Translations under genes and position numbers: made by a program
The notes under the pieces: generated by a model
Databases searched by the model: none
What the model saw: only the letters and a program-made list of their open reading frames with translations
Told to the model about the DNA's origin: nothing
In this document: in pieces, positions 31,371 through 43,039 of the stretch
How the letters are laid out: the number at the start of each line of letters is the position of its first letter
Numbering within the stretch: position 1 is the stretch's first letter
Origin: Brachionus manjavacas
Taxonomy: Eukaryota; Rotifera; Eurotatoria; Ploima; Brachionidae
Direction of reading: 5' to 3'
DNA: 64,000 bases
NCBI GenBank assembly: GCA_019054805.1
Contig: JAHQIY010000015.1
Coordinates: forward strand, 2,178,001 to 2,242,000

Positions 31371-34300
31371 TTATTTATTATTGTCAACTACGCCTAAAAT
31401 TTTCAAAACAACCAAAATATTATCTAACAAACAATTTCGCAATAAATAAGACAAATCTTGCGAGTCAAAAACATCCAAATTATTCTCATTTATCCAAGTG
31501 CCATCCATTTCCTTAATTCCAACATTCATCCTATGCCTTCTCGTGCCATTCACATAATTCTCCATTCTTTTCGCCGTTGACGCATTTTGTTTCTTTAATT
31601 TGGCCACTATTTTCTCCTCAATCAGCGCCAAATTCTTCTTGCTCACAACAACAAAACTCCCATGCACAAAATTCTCATTTGCTTCCTCGCTGCCTGCATT
31701 TTCCTCTTCGACAGCGCGCACTGCACTCCGCCAATGCACATGCACCAAATGTCGCTCGCCACTCTGCACTTCTTTGGTCTCGTAGTTGAACTCGAGATCG
31801 AGAGCCGGAAAGGCTGCTATAAATTTAACACTGTAGCCATGGCTGTCTCTGCTCTCCATGCAGCAAAAGTCAAGCCATTTGTTCAAGTCAAAGTGGTCCA
31901 GCACGGAGCTTTTCGAGCTGATAAACAGCACAATTGAATTTTTAATGTTCAAGAGTCGGCCTTGGTCCACGTCCATGGCCATTGTGGCATCCAGACACGG
32001 CTCTGGTCTCAGACAATCTCTGAAGCTCAGAGTCACGTCTTCGATCAGACTCGAATCAGTGGAAAAAGCATAGGTCAAGTGTACGTCAAACAGTTTGAGA
32101 AAAAACCACGACTTGGACAAAAAAGTGTCCGCAAAGTAGCTAACAATCAGAGTTCTAGCCTTCAAGACGAACAAGTATCTGCTCAAAAAAGTGAGATCAC
32201 ATTTGATTGTGTCCACAAATTGTTCAATTTGATGCAACATGTCCAAGTGAATGCTCGATCGAACCAGTCTCACTCGTTCCAAATCGACTAGAAATTTTTG
32301 CTCAAAGTCACCAAACGAGACTTTAATGTTGTTTATGTCGGCAAGTTGGTAGACAAAATTGTCACAGGCCGAGTAGACCAAGAGGCCGGGCGTGCTCCAC
32401 TCGAAGTCAAAATTTGAGCACTGGAAGCGCGACTGGAAAACGAGCGGAAAGACTAGGTTGAGTAGAAAATTGGGAGCTGGCGCGCTCGGCCTCACTTTCA
32501 CCACAACCACTGCGTCCAAATTTCTCTTATTGACTTCAAAGTCAAGCAAAACAAGAGTGGCGTGCTCTCGCAACAAATCGACTCTGAAGCCAAAGTCGTA
32601 CTTGATTTGTGTGCGCCCATCAAGACCAGAGTCATTTGGCATGCTGGAGAAGAGAAAATGAACGTTTGTGCCGCTAAGGCCAACGAGATAATTGTTGTGT
32701 TGCGACGACGAGCTGTTTGTAGGCCACAGCTTGATCGCCACACTTTTGATCATCAAGCCAATGTTGTAATCAATGCGAGATGTGAGATTTTTGCATGCAC
32801 AAACCCACTTGAGTGTAATGCGAATCAAATCGGCCAGCATAGACAATTCGACAAGAGGCTCGATTGATTCCAAGTGTGCTATTTCGATTCGCATGTTCAG
32901 CGAGCCGAAAAAATCCCAATCAACTCGAATATCAGGTATTTTAAATTGATTTATAATCGAATTAGACACAACGAGCTTTGTTTTGCGCACGGACCACTTC
33001 ATTTTGCTTATCAAAGTTGTAACGTTGCTAGCAAGTTGTTGGATGGGAAAGAAGCGATGCTGGAACGCCTCGATTTCAAGGCCTTGCACAGCAATTAGAT
33101 TTTGGCGCACAGATACGCTTGTCAATTTGAATTTGCACGCTTGGCTGGCCGGCTCGATAGCATCTCGATCACCTGAAATATCCAGCACGTTTACCCACGT
33201 CTCATCTACACACACATGTCGGTCAAACGAAGTGGCAGCCAGAGAGATTTGCGCACTTGTGCTTCCAGTCTCATGCTGTGTCCGCTCCCAGTTCCTAATC
33301 ACTTTGTGTGCACATTCCACTACATTACACACACAATCGACACTTTTTGCACTCAATAAAACATACGCTTTGCATGAATAGAATTTGTTAGTGGCACTCA
33401 AACACGACTCATTTAACTCTTGATGATCACTAGTGGCAGCAGTAGCAGCAGTAGTGGTCTCTTTTTCAAAGATAAAATTTCTATAGCTATTCTCATAGTC
33501 GTACTGGTCGCTCAAGAACAACGTTTGAATGTAGATTTCTTCCACACACAATTTGTTAGCGTCTCCTCTCTGCTCTTGTTCTCTCTTGTTTGTGCTGTTG
33601 GTGTTGGTGTTAGTTTTGGTGTTGTTGACGTTGGGCCTAAAGCCGTGCAAAATTTGGTTCAAATTTAGTTGATAGACGAGAAAGCTGGACGACTTTTTGG
33701 CTCGTTTGGGCTTTGTCTTTTTGAAGTCAAATGCCTGGTTGTTGTTATTTTGATTTGTGTTTGCTGCTCGGCCATCGGACAACAACGAATCCAGGCTTAA
33801 ACTTGACAGCGAACTTAAATTTGTGCCCAACTTTAAGTTCTTCATTTCTTTCAAGTGAACGCTCTTTTTGACCAGGCTCCTTTTGTAGCTTTTTTTTCTG
33901 CTGGTCTTGAGCCACTTGAACCTGAGCCGCTTGAACACAGTGCTGGTTTTGCTAAAGAACTCGGTGTCCAAGTCCGAGTGCGGCGTGTTCACGCCGTCCT
34001 CTGGATACAATATTTGGCAGTAGCAGCTCTTGGGCGACGACTTCTCGCCAGCCTTGAACGTGACGTTCGAGAATCGCTTCACTTTGGGCAAATAGCGCAT
34101 GTACACAGAGAACTCGGTGCAAAAGTATGGCGGAGTCATGTTTGTTGTCTTGAAGTTCAGGTCCGAAATTTCGGTGGCACTCAGCGTCTTGGCATCCAGC
34201 GACTCGTTCATGAACGTGTTCAGTTGTTGGTCGAGCACGCTGATTTGCACCGGCTCGAATTTGCTCTTGACGAACTTTTCATTCGACTCAAGGTTAGAGA

Positions 34301-36890
34301 TGACCGTGAACTTTTTGCCCGCTCTAATCCTGCTCGAATGAAAATCGTATTCGGAAAAAAATTTCCGATAGCTGAAAAAAGCGCTCTCGTTCGGCTCTAC
34401 AATGCTCTGACCAAATCCAACTTTTGCCGCACCGCTCTTGTCCGCCCAGTACACACTCGGCTTGAGCACATAGTCGTTGTCAAAATTGTACAGTTTTTCT
34501 TTTCGGCTCGAGTAGAAATTGTTTGTGCCTACACAGCAGCATTCGGCGGTGCCACGCTCCCACAAAAAGCCCAGTCTCTTTGAATGCTGGTCGTTTTGGA
34601 CCAAGTAGTCGAGCATTTTGTCTCGATTGGCACACTTTTTGATCTTCAAATGACTTAGAAATTTAAAGTAGAAAACTCCGCATTCAGCTAGCTCATTCTT
34701 GTTCAGTGTGTCCAATTGGCAGAGTATTTTTAGGCTGAGGTCAGTGATGGTGGTCAAGCTGCCTGGCGATTTGTTCTCACAGTGGAAGTCGCATGCGCCG
34801 TAATCGATCGGCGCCACGATCAAATTGAACAAAATTAATGACTTGGTGGCATCGTAGTCATTCAAAATATTGATGTTGGTCAGACTGGTCGAAATTCGAA
34901 AACTAGAATAGTTCAGTTTGAGCTTAGAGCACAAGTGAAAAAAGTCGAGTTCTTTGTGACAAAAAGTGCACATTGAACTTGCCAGATCAATGAGCTTGAA
35001 AAAATTTTCAAAATTCAAAGACCCAAAAATATCGCCTAGCACCATCTCACAAAATTCTGAATACTTTTCTGGCCCGTTTCGAAACGACTCGTACCGAAAC
35101 TGAAAAACACTCACAAACAAACAATTATTGAGGCTTATCGAGTCACAGTCGGACTCAGAGTTTTCGTTTGACACCTCTTCAACTATTTGAGTATACAAAT
35201 AGGACTCAAAGCTTGTGCTCGACAAACTGCTTGGACTGTTTTGTTTGTTTAGAATTTTCAAATTTTCAAACAAATTTTCAGGCCCAATTTGAACGGGCGA
35301 AAGAATAAATTGAGTTTTAGTGCCATCAACACTTGACTTGCATTCCATGACCAGTCGTTCACATTTTGCAGACAAATTTGGCTCCAAATTAAAATAAGTC
35401 AAGTCTGTGAAAAAAATCAAATCCTCCAAAATTCCTATTGACACCAGGTCCTCTACTTTTTCCATTTTGAATCCAATCTGCCTGATTTCCATGGTCAAAC
35501 AATTTTGCTCGAAAGCTAGCAACATTTTCACACTGTCCATTGATCCTATTAGGACAAACTTCAAGTCACTTTTAGCCAACAAACCACTTGACACTATCAA
35601 ATCGACTAGCTCTAAATGAGCTGCAATTTTGCTCAGCCTAAAACAGGAACTTTGCGGAAAGCTCATTTTGATGCTAGGAATGGTCGATTCAAATTTGACG
35701 TTCACGTAAACTAAGCTGGAACAAAATAGTGGTTCTTGATTGACCACGCTCATAACAGACACATTTTTGAGCAAAAATTTAAAAATCAAAAATTTATCCA
35801 TTAGATTTGCAATTTCAATGAGAGATGACTGATGATTTTTGGAGAAAAAAATGACTAGCTTTTGACTTCCGTTGCACAAGTTGACTTGGTAGTCCTTGAT
35901 TTTGATGTTAACGACCCAATTTTTGTTTCCAGGTGAGACATTTTTCCAAAAAGATGCCAAGTCTTGAGCTAATAGAGCAAAATCTCGATTCCACGGATCA
36001 ATCTCAATTTCAATGCTTTCTAAACCGAACATGTCTAGTGAAAATGCCAAATTGGTCAGCTGGAAATTTTTGCCATTATTTTTAAAATTGTATCCTTGAA
36101 GCTGACCAAAGTGTACACTTATTTTTGCTTTGTTAACTTTCACAAAATCAAAAATAGAACCATTTTCGCTGATTAAACTGACACGCAAGTCCAAAAAGGT
36201 AACCAACATGATCTTTTTGTCAGTAGCCAAATCCTCAATGTCTGTGTTTAGTAGCGGCGAATTTTGTTGCTTGTAAATCGGGTTTCTGGCACCTAATCCA
36301 TATTTGTCCAGGTTTTGTGATGACAAGTCGCTTTCAAATGTGAAAGCCAAGTCCTTGATGGTGATACTGGTGGCCGTTCTATCTGTATGCATGTGATTGA
36401 GTGAAATTGTCAGGTTGTTAAAATAGTTGACAAAGTTGAATGGAAAATTTTGAACAATTCGGAAGCTGGCATTTTGATTGAATATTATTTCATCGAAAAA
36501 AATAACTTTGGCATCAAAAAAATACAAAATATACTTTTTTGTTTTGCTAAAAAAACCAGGTGATTTTGTGCTTGAACGCTGGAGTCCGACATGCAGTTGG
36601 GGTATTTCGATGTGACAAAAATTTTCAATACAAAAGTATACATTTTTGAATACGAATCTGAGTAGGATAAAATTGAAGCTAATGGATTCGAGTGAAAGAT
36701 GAAATTTGGCGACAAGAATTTTGTTTTCCAGATACTTGACAATTTTGTGGGACACCAATTTTGAGAGGATGATTTGGAAAAAGAGTGAAATAATCAAGGT
36801 CCAAACTATGGATAAACAAAGAAGAAAAAATTTGGACAAATTGCAGATTGTGTGATCTGAGCGTACAAAATTTTGAATTGTAAAATTCAT
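31371..36890 (-). CDS. BLTP1-like: Tweek/BLTP1-like bridge lipid-transfer protein, N-terminal half
   Basis: One intron-less frame of 1,839 residues from an ATG at 36890 with an in-frame TGA about 24 nt upstream. Residues 20-45 form one hydrophobic helix (FFLLCLSIVWTLIISLFFQI), then a short amphipathic region and a long beta-rich chain. Around residue 765 the block DQHSKRLGFLWERGTAE, a Cys cluster and GFGQSIVEPNE parallels human KIAA1109 (RTKRLWFLWP, a Cys cluster, YGQSLLQPGE). The preceding DLSLKILCQLD stretch aligns less clearly. Residues about 1000-1110 are basic and disordered. Known role: Tweek/BLTP1/Csf1 proteins are ER-anchored bridges moving phospholipids at contact sites. Human and fly members are about 5,000 residues with an FSA C-terminal domain, which I cannot find here. 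The gene may be short, split, or continued through an unseen splice (GTAGTT near 31390). BLTP2/hobbit is the alternative. Confidence 0.62.
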   Translation of the reverse strand: MNFTIQNFVRSDHTICNLSKFFLLCLSIVWTLIISLFFQIILSKLVSHKIVKYLENKILVAKFHLSLESISFNFILLRFVFKNVYFCIENFCHIEIPQLHVGLQRSSTKSPGFFSKTKKYILYFFDAKVIFFDEIIFNQNASFRIVQNFPFNFVNYFNNLTISLNHMHTDRTATSITIKDLAFTFESDLSSQNLDKYGLGARNPIYKQQNSPLLNTDIEDLATDKKIMLVTFLDLRVSLISENGSIFDFVKVNKAKISVHFGQLQGYNFKNNGKNFQLTNLAFSLDMFGLESIEIEIDPWNRDFALLAQDLASFWKNVSPGNKNWVVNIKIKDYQVNLCNGSQKLVIFFSKNHQSSLIEIANLMDKFLIFKFLLKNVSVMSVVNQEPLFCSSLVYVNVKFESTIPSIKMSFPQSSCFRLSKIAAHLELVDLIVSSGLLAKSDLKFVLIGSMDSVKMLLAFEQNCLTMEIRQIGFKMEKVEDLVSIGILEDLIFFTDLTYFNLEPNLSAKCERLVMECKSSVDGTKTQFILSPVQIGPENLFENLKILNKQNSPSSLSSTSFESYLYTQIVEEVSNENSESDCDSISLNNCLFVSVFQFRYESFRNGPEKYSEFCEMVLGDIFGSLNFENFFKLIDLASSMCTFCHKELDFFHLCSKLKLNYSSFRISTSLTNINILNDYDATKSLILFNLIVAPIDYGACDFHCENKSPGSLTTITDLSLKILCQLDTLNKNELAECGVFYFKFLSHLKIKKCANRDKMLDYLVQNDQHSKRLGFLWERGTAECCCVGTNNFYSSRKEKLYNFDNDYVLKPSVYWADKSGAAKVGFGQSIVEPNESAFFSYRKFFSEYDFHSSRIRAGKKFTVISNLESNEKFVKSKFEPVQISVLDQQLNTFMNESLDAKTLSATEISDLNFKTTNMTPPYFCTEFSVYMRYLPKVKRFSNVTFKAGEKSSPKSCYCQILYPEDGVNTPHSDLDTEFFSKTSTVFKRLRFKWLKTSRKKSYKRSLVKKSVHLKEMKNLKLGTNLSSLSSLSLDSLLSDGRAANTNQNNNNQAFDFKKTKPKRAKKSSSFLVYQLNLNQILHGFRPNVNNTKTNTNTNSTNKREQEQRGDANKLCVEEIYIQTLFLSDQYDYENSYRNFIFEKETTTAATAATSDHQELNESCLSATNKFYSCKAYVLLSAKSVDCVCNVVECAHKVIRNWERTQHETGSTSAQISLAATSFDRHVCVDETWVNVLDISGDRDAIEPASQACKFKLTSVSVRQNLIAVQGLEIEAFQHRFFPIQQLASNVTTLISKMKWSVRKTKLVVSNSIINQFKIPDIRVDWDFFGSLNMRIEIAHLESIEPLVELSMLADLIRITLKWVCACKNLTSRIDYNIGLMIKSVAIKLWPTNSSSSQHNNYLVGLSGTNVHFLFSSMPNDSGLDGRTQIKYDFGFRVDLLREHATLVLLDFEVNKRNLDAVVVVKVRPSAPAPNFLLNLVFPLVFQSRFQCSNFDFEWSTPGLLVYSACDNFVYQLADINNIKVSFGDFEQKFLVDLERVRLVRSSIHLDMLHQIEQFVDTIKCDLTFLSRYLFVLKARTLIVSYFADTFLSKSWFFLKLFDVHLTYAFSTDSSLIEDVTLSFRDCLRPEPCLDATMAMDVDQGRLLNIKNSIVLFISSKSSVLDHFDLNKWLDFCCMESRDSHGYSVKFIAAFPALDLEFNYETKEVQSGERHLVHVHWRSAVRAVEEENAGSEEANENFVHGSFVVVSKKNLALIEEKIVAKLKKQNASTAKRMENYVNGTRRHRMNVGIKEMDGTWINENNLDVFDSQDLSYLLRNCLLDNILVVLKILGVVDNNK

Positions 36891-38420
36891 TATTATAAAA
36901 GCAGCTCTTAATCACATCTTTTCAATGTAGCTCTTTATCATATCAACGGAGTGAATTTAGAAAAAATTTAATTTAAAATTTCTTTAAACAAAAGAAATTA
37001 GATTCTTAGCGCTTTTTTCATAGACAAACTTTATTAATTAAATAAAGAGAATTTATTTTGCTAAAATTTAGTCAATTTCCAAAATTAAAACGTGAGCTAA
37101 AATATTCCAAAATTAATGTTAGAAATTAAATTAGAAAATAAATATTTTTAATCAAATTTTTTTATGCAAAGATTTTTGTTTTGTTTTTTTACTCATAAAT
37201 TTTACCGCAGAATTACGCATAAAGTTCAACGACACCTTAAGAGAAATTTTGACACAAGGATTTTTTGGTTAATTTTGATTTACTGCGAAAATTGACGTAA
37301 ATTTACCAAAACTTTCTTCCAGTTAATCTCTTCTTCTCTTCTTTTTACATCTGGTGGACATAGAACGACCATTTCATTTATTTCAGATAATTAACAAAAA
37401 AACAAAACAGCCTTTTTTTTTAAAACAGAACAAGAACTAAAAATCTGGCGACAAAGATAAAAGTCCCAAAAGACTATTAAAAGTGCTTCTTTAAGGCAGT
37501 GATGTTTAAAGTGCATTTATCGGCAACCTGGCGAGTGCCTGTTAGTATCTGGGAAAAATAAAAGTCTACGCCTGGTTCCGGTCATTGGTGATCCGGCAAT
37601 GGTCAAAATCGTGGACTATTCTCTAGCATTCACTTAATAAAAACTCACAAATATTGATACGGCGACATCTTTGTCGATATTAATAGATAAGTCAATCAAC
37701 TTAACCATTACCGATTAAGTTAAGAAGTAAAATAATATATAGTTGTTCCAGGTCGGATAGACAAACTCAAGGGTACCATAAAAGGTAAACATTACAAAAA
37801 TAGCTTTTACAAACATTTAAAAAGTTAAAAATTAAAAGGTAAAATTGATCTCAAAGTGAATTTTTTATGAGTGTTGAGAAAAATTTTGTTATTTTATCAT
37901 CTATCACTAGTTTGGTCAAAAAGAAATGGAATTAATTCTCAATTTATCACGCCTTTATTGATCTGTAGCAATCGAAAGATTAAATATATTGTTGTGAAAT
38001 ATCTGAATGATTTTTTATTGAGCTGGACAAAACTTGCAAACTTCTGAGAACTTAAATTTAAACAAGAGCTTTTACAAATTTGAATAAAAAATTCTACTTA
38101 ATCACAATTTTTTAAACATGTTAAATCATAAACTGAATATTTTACTTAATTGTAAAATGGATAATTAACTGTCTATTAATTTTTATTGCAATTTGTTCAT
38201 GGGACTTAAACTTTAATTGAATAAATAAGCTTTGAGATTCATTGATTTTTTAAAGCTAATTTACTAAGTTAAAAAATAAATTCAACTTAATTTAACAACA
38301 TTAGAAACCAGAAGATCATGTGGCAATCTAATCCAAATGTTCAAGATTGTCAAATATTCAATAATGTTCCATAATGTTGTTGTAGTAAAAGACAGCTGAT
38401 TAAAAATTGCAAAGAAATTC
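36891..38420. other. Intergenic, no gene seen
   Basis: A less AT-rich patch at 37490-37640 (GGCAACCTGGCGAGTGCCTG, TGGTTCCGGTCATTGGTGAT) looks like an old transposon fragment, but I cannot name it. The rest is AT-rich spacer. Confidence 0.35.
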
Positions 38421-38424
38421 ACAA

Positions 38425-38625
38425 ATTTCTTTTAAACAGAGTTTCAACATTATGGAACCGTCTACCAACAGTAAATTCAAAAGATATTAATAGCTTTTGA
38501 AAAACAAAATTGACAAAACTTAATTTAGAAAACTATTACAGTGAACTTTAAACCTCACTTCATGTGTTAAACCCACATCATAGCTATTTAATATTATTAT
38601 TTTATTATTATTAAATAACAGCAGC
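38425..38625 (+). mobile_element. LINE ORF2 C-terminus with ATT-rich tail
   Basis: The plus strand reads FFLNRVSTLWNRLPTVNSKD, then INSF, the usual end of Jockey/CR1 ORF2 (FFxNRVVxxWNxLPxxVVxSxSxxxFKxxLDK). It is followed about 100 bp later by TTATTATTTTATTATTATTA. It is 5' truncated and mutated. Confidence 0.7.
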
Positions 38626-39299
38626 TTTAATATACTCATTTTTTAATACTCAAAATTATGGTAAATTTTTGATGTTAGCATCCTTACTTAATCTCTGGTT
38701 TAGGGGAGCAAAAGTGTAACCTGAACAAAATGGTTTCGTAGAATTAAAGGAATAATTATTTAAATATTATTTGAAAGAAAATTTCCTTTGGAGAATTATT
38801 TTAACTTAAAATAATTTAATTATATTATCATGGAAGTTACCTGTTAATCAAAATTTGAGTTAAAAATGTATTTTTAATTTAAATAATTAAGATAAAAAAA
38901 AAGACCAAAAAATTTGTAGTTACTTATTGGAAAATTAATTAATATCAAAAAGTCTTCAAAATAAATTTTAATTACAAAAATAAGCAGAAAAAAAATTTCA
39001 CTATAGGTAATAATTTTAGAATGAAAATAAAAATAAAATAGATAAAAAAACGAAAATAGTAGAATCACACTTTAAAAACATATTTGTTTGTTGAAAAAAT
39101 TCAAATAAAATTTCAAACAAAATTGTCCAATTCAAAAAAACATAAAATTAAAGTAAAATAAGGAAAGATTGATATTATGTTTTACCATTTTAATCGAGCA
39201 GTTGATGATTGATAACAAAACCTGATCGAAATATTTTCTTGTTTTCAGAAAGAATCATTGTGCAAAGTTTTAAATTGATGAAGCATTCATTGTCACAAA

Positions 39300-39308
39300 T
39301 ATAAATAG
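39300..39308 (+). promoter_or_regulatory. TATA box of Pro-Val gene copy 1
   Basis: TATAAATAG lies 88 bp before the ATG. It is conserved at the same place (57575) in the duplicate. Confidence 0.6.
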
Positions 39309-39387
39309 TTGAGCTTTTCCAAATATGAATTCAAATAAAAATCTAATTCAAATAATTATTTGAAATAAACTATTAAACTTTACAAAA

Positions 39388-40229
<842 letters not shown>

Positions 40230-40589
40230 ATTTATTGTTCTATTCAGAAATCTCACTCAAAAGTGATCATTTAGAACAATAAAAATATATAATTATCTTC
40301 CTAGCGTTTAATAAATTAGTTGTTTTTTTCAATTTTAGTTTTTTAATCAATTTAGAAGATTTTTTAATGAACTCTAAATTTTTGTAACGAAATATTTGTT
40401 ATAATTTAATCAAAATCTCAAAAATCATTCTTTAAAACAGAAAAATACATTTTTTTTACCCGAAACGAAGAAAAATTTTTGTAAATGTATCATAGTTTAC
40501 TAAAAATTTCAATTTTGCGATCATTTAGTAAAAAAATTTTTATTTTAAACACAGTTAGAATTTTCATCCTTTAAATATAAATTTTTTGT

Positions 40590-41275
40590 AAATAATGTCT
40601 TTATGGTAGATAAATTACTAGAATCTTGTGATGTTTTATTCTTATGCGAACATTGACTCTATTATGTGAAAGACTACTTAATCAAAGCTCGTTACCCTGA
40701 ATTCAGTGGAATATTCTGTATCCAACATACTTTCTGGAAGACTTTATGGTGGAAAATGCTGGTTGGTACGATAGAATTTGAATGTTCTATTTTTTGACTT
40801 CGAAAATACATATTTTTCAGTTCTTAAGATTTCTACTGGATACAAAGAGTATCCAGTATTTTCTACTGATCAGGTTTCAACTTAATTGGTGTATGGATTC
40901 CATTTGGCAATAACAAACTTGAGAGATTCTTAAACTTTAAATTGATTTTAAACTAAATCGAAAGTTATGTTGAATCTAACCCGGATTTAAAACGTGGAAA
41001 ACCTTTCGATAGTTTAGAGAATTTATCAAAACAAATTTTCTATTTTATTACAGTGAAAAGTTTAAAACTTCCTGTAACTTTACATTCAAAAAAGGAGAAT
41101 ATAGAGCGAATTTAGATCACATTTTACTGAAAACTTGCGAAATACAAAATATCGTTGATTTTGATGTTTTCCTTCACTTAAATAGCTTAAGCTGTCATCC
41201 GATTTTTTGTGGGATCCTTTTTTGTGAGAATCCAAAAGAAAGCCTAATGAAAACTTACAAAAAATTAAATAGTTA
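40590..41275 (+). mobile_element. Non-LTR retrotransposon endonuclease fragment
   Basis: Across several frames the plus strand reads KLLESCDVLFLCEH, YLIKARYPEFSGIFC, IGVWIPFGNNKLERF and, later, IVDFDVFLHLNSLSCHPI. These follow the APE endonuclease of LINEs (xLxExWL, GGV/IGVYxP, SDHxPI region). There are many stops and frameshifts, and no RT domain follows. Confidence 0.65.
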
Positions 41276-41970
41276 ATAAATAATAATAAAATTTTAATTT
41301 TAAATAAGCGTTTGATATTAATTTTTTTTCACAAATTTATAACTAATAAAGCATTTGAGATATTATCTATGGGTGACAAAAGTGATATAAAATCAACCTG
41401 ATGAAATTAAATTCAAAAATATTCTAAATCACGCTACGGATTAATTGAAGATAAAAGCGAGATTTTTTATTTGTAATAAAATCGTCACGTTTTTTCAGAA
41501 ATATAAAATAAGAAATTATTCAGATAATTTTAATTTATTTAATATAGAAAAAAAATCTGTAAAAAAATAAAAATTTAAATTCATTAGTCAAATTTGTTAC
41601 TCCTAAAAGTAAGGATTACTTGAGTATCTGTCCAAAAATCCAAGTTTACTCTTTTATTTTCTAAGTTTTTATTTTGCTGATCAAACTTTGATGATATTTG
41701 GCATTATTCAACTTTTTAAAAATAAAGTAAAAATAAAATTTAAAAATTAATTTTTTTTTATTTTCTTTATATTATTTTATTTCTAGAAAAAAATTTTTAA
41801 CTTTAAAATATTCATTTCAAAAGATTTGCATTTGAGTTTGTGTTCAATGGGATCATTATCCCAATGTCTCATTTTTGATTTGATAATTAAGATTTTGAAT
41901 TTGGGATTATACATAAGTGGTGGTACAGACGATGTACCAGATGATCCAATAAATAGAATACCTTTTCGTT
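41276..41970. other. No gene seen
   Basis: AT-rich sequence after the LINE endonuclease relic. A 78-residue minus-strand frame here (41783-42019) ends inside the hairpin arm and is not convincing. Confidence 0.35.
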
Positions 41971-41971
41971 T

Positions 41972-42165
41972 GTATTCTAAAATATGAATTATTTTTATTC
42001 GAATTAATGTATGAAGCACTTAATTAAAATCTTTATAGTTTAAAAAAAGGAAAAATTAAGATAAATTTAAAAATTCAAAATTAAAAAAAACATGAATATA
42101 TTTAAAAGCAAAATACTGTGCTTCATACATTAATTCGAATAAAAATAATTCATATTTTAGAATAC
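41972..42165. repeat. Perfect inverted repeat, 48-bp arms
   Basis: The left arm is 41972-42019 (GTATTCTAAAATATGAATTA...) and the right arm 42118-42165 is its exact reverse complement, with a 98-bp AT-rich loop. It is a young hairpin element or local inverted duplication. Confidence 0.85.
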
Positions 42166-42264
42166 TACGTTAGTTTCAAAAATTTAAAATAAATTTAACA
42201 AAAAATTATAAAAAATAACTATTAATAAATAAATATAAAAATATTATTTATATGATAAATAATA

Positions 42265-42412
42265 CAGTGGTTCTTGCTTAAATGAAATTGAATGGAATGG
42301 AACGGTTGGAATGGAATGGAAATGGAACGGAACGTGAATGTTTTTTTATGGAATGCGTCTCCATTCCATTCCTTTTCGGGAACGGACCATTTCATTTTAG
42401 CAAGAACCACTG
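42265..42412. mobile_element. 148-bp MITE with TA target duplication (Tc1/mariner-like)
   Basis: CAGTGGTTCTTGCT at the left and AGCAAGAACCACTG at the right are perfect inverted ends extending to about 30 bp with few mismatches, flanked by TA on both sides. The interior has GGAATGGAA/TTCC repeats and cannot code. TA duplications and a CAGT start fit the Tc1/mariner group. Confidence 0.85.
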
Positions 42413-42654
42413 TATAACTGAAAGAAAGTAGAGCATTAAATTAAACTAATTGGAAAAATTTAACTAATGAAATAAAATTAAATAAGATATCAAAAAAATT
42501 ATGTTTTTTATTCTTTTTTATGAAAAAAATCAAAAATTCTGTAAACATCAATTTTTTGTAATTCAGATAACTGAGTATTCATAAGGCCAAAGTAAAAAAC
42601 TCAGTAAAAAATTGTTTTTGTTTATGAAAAATTATAATAGGGAAAGATTTAAAG

Positions 42655-42845
42655 CGTCTTAGATCTGGTCGTTTGGTTTAGCTGAGAGAGAAAATTTACC
42701 TAAAAATGAAAATGGAAAAGGATTCTTTGAAGTTGTCCAAAACCGCAAAGCCCAGACATTATTAGAAAAAATTTATGACAAAGTGTTAGATGAAACAACA
42801 ATAATATCTGATTGCTGGTCATCTCATGAAAAAATTAGTAAATAA
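42655..42845 (+). mobile_element. Merlin (IS1016/ISXO2-like) transposase fragment
   Basis: The plus strand reads WSFGLAERENLP, GKGFFEVVQNRKAQTLLEKI and LDETTIISDCWSSHEKI before a stop. This matches the Merlin DDE core (WVFG..ER, FLxVVPxRxAxTLLPxIxxxV, TTIISDCWxxY) and carries its second catalytic Asp (SDCW). The rest of the transposase is missing or decayed. Confidence 0.75.
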
Positions 42846-43039
42846 AAGGACTACACGCAACTCCGAAATTCTAAGTTATTTGGATGAATTTACTTGAATG
42901 TTCAATAATAATGTAAATAATGATCGATTTTCGTGTTATAATTTAATTTTGAATATTATAGCTAAGTATTTTAGGCCTGGTTATAAGTAATTTAATTTAA
43001 AAAAAAATTCATTTTATTTAATTTTTTTGTTTTTAAAGC

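Noticed and set aside
31577-34583. Many plus-strand open frames of 60-240 codons opposite the BLTP1-like gene
   Set aside because: They are antisense by-products of a long real frame, with no domain pattern of their own.
42222-42410. 62-codon minus-strand ORF
   Set aside because: Lies inside the TA-flanked MITE and is built from its GGAATGGAA repeats.
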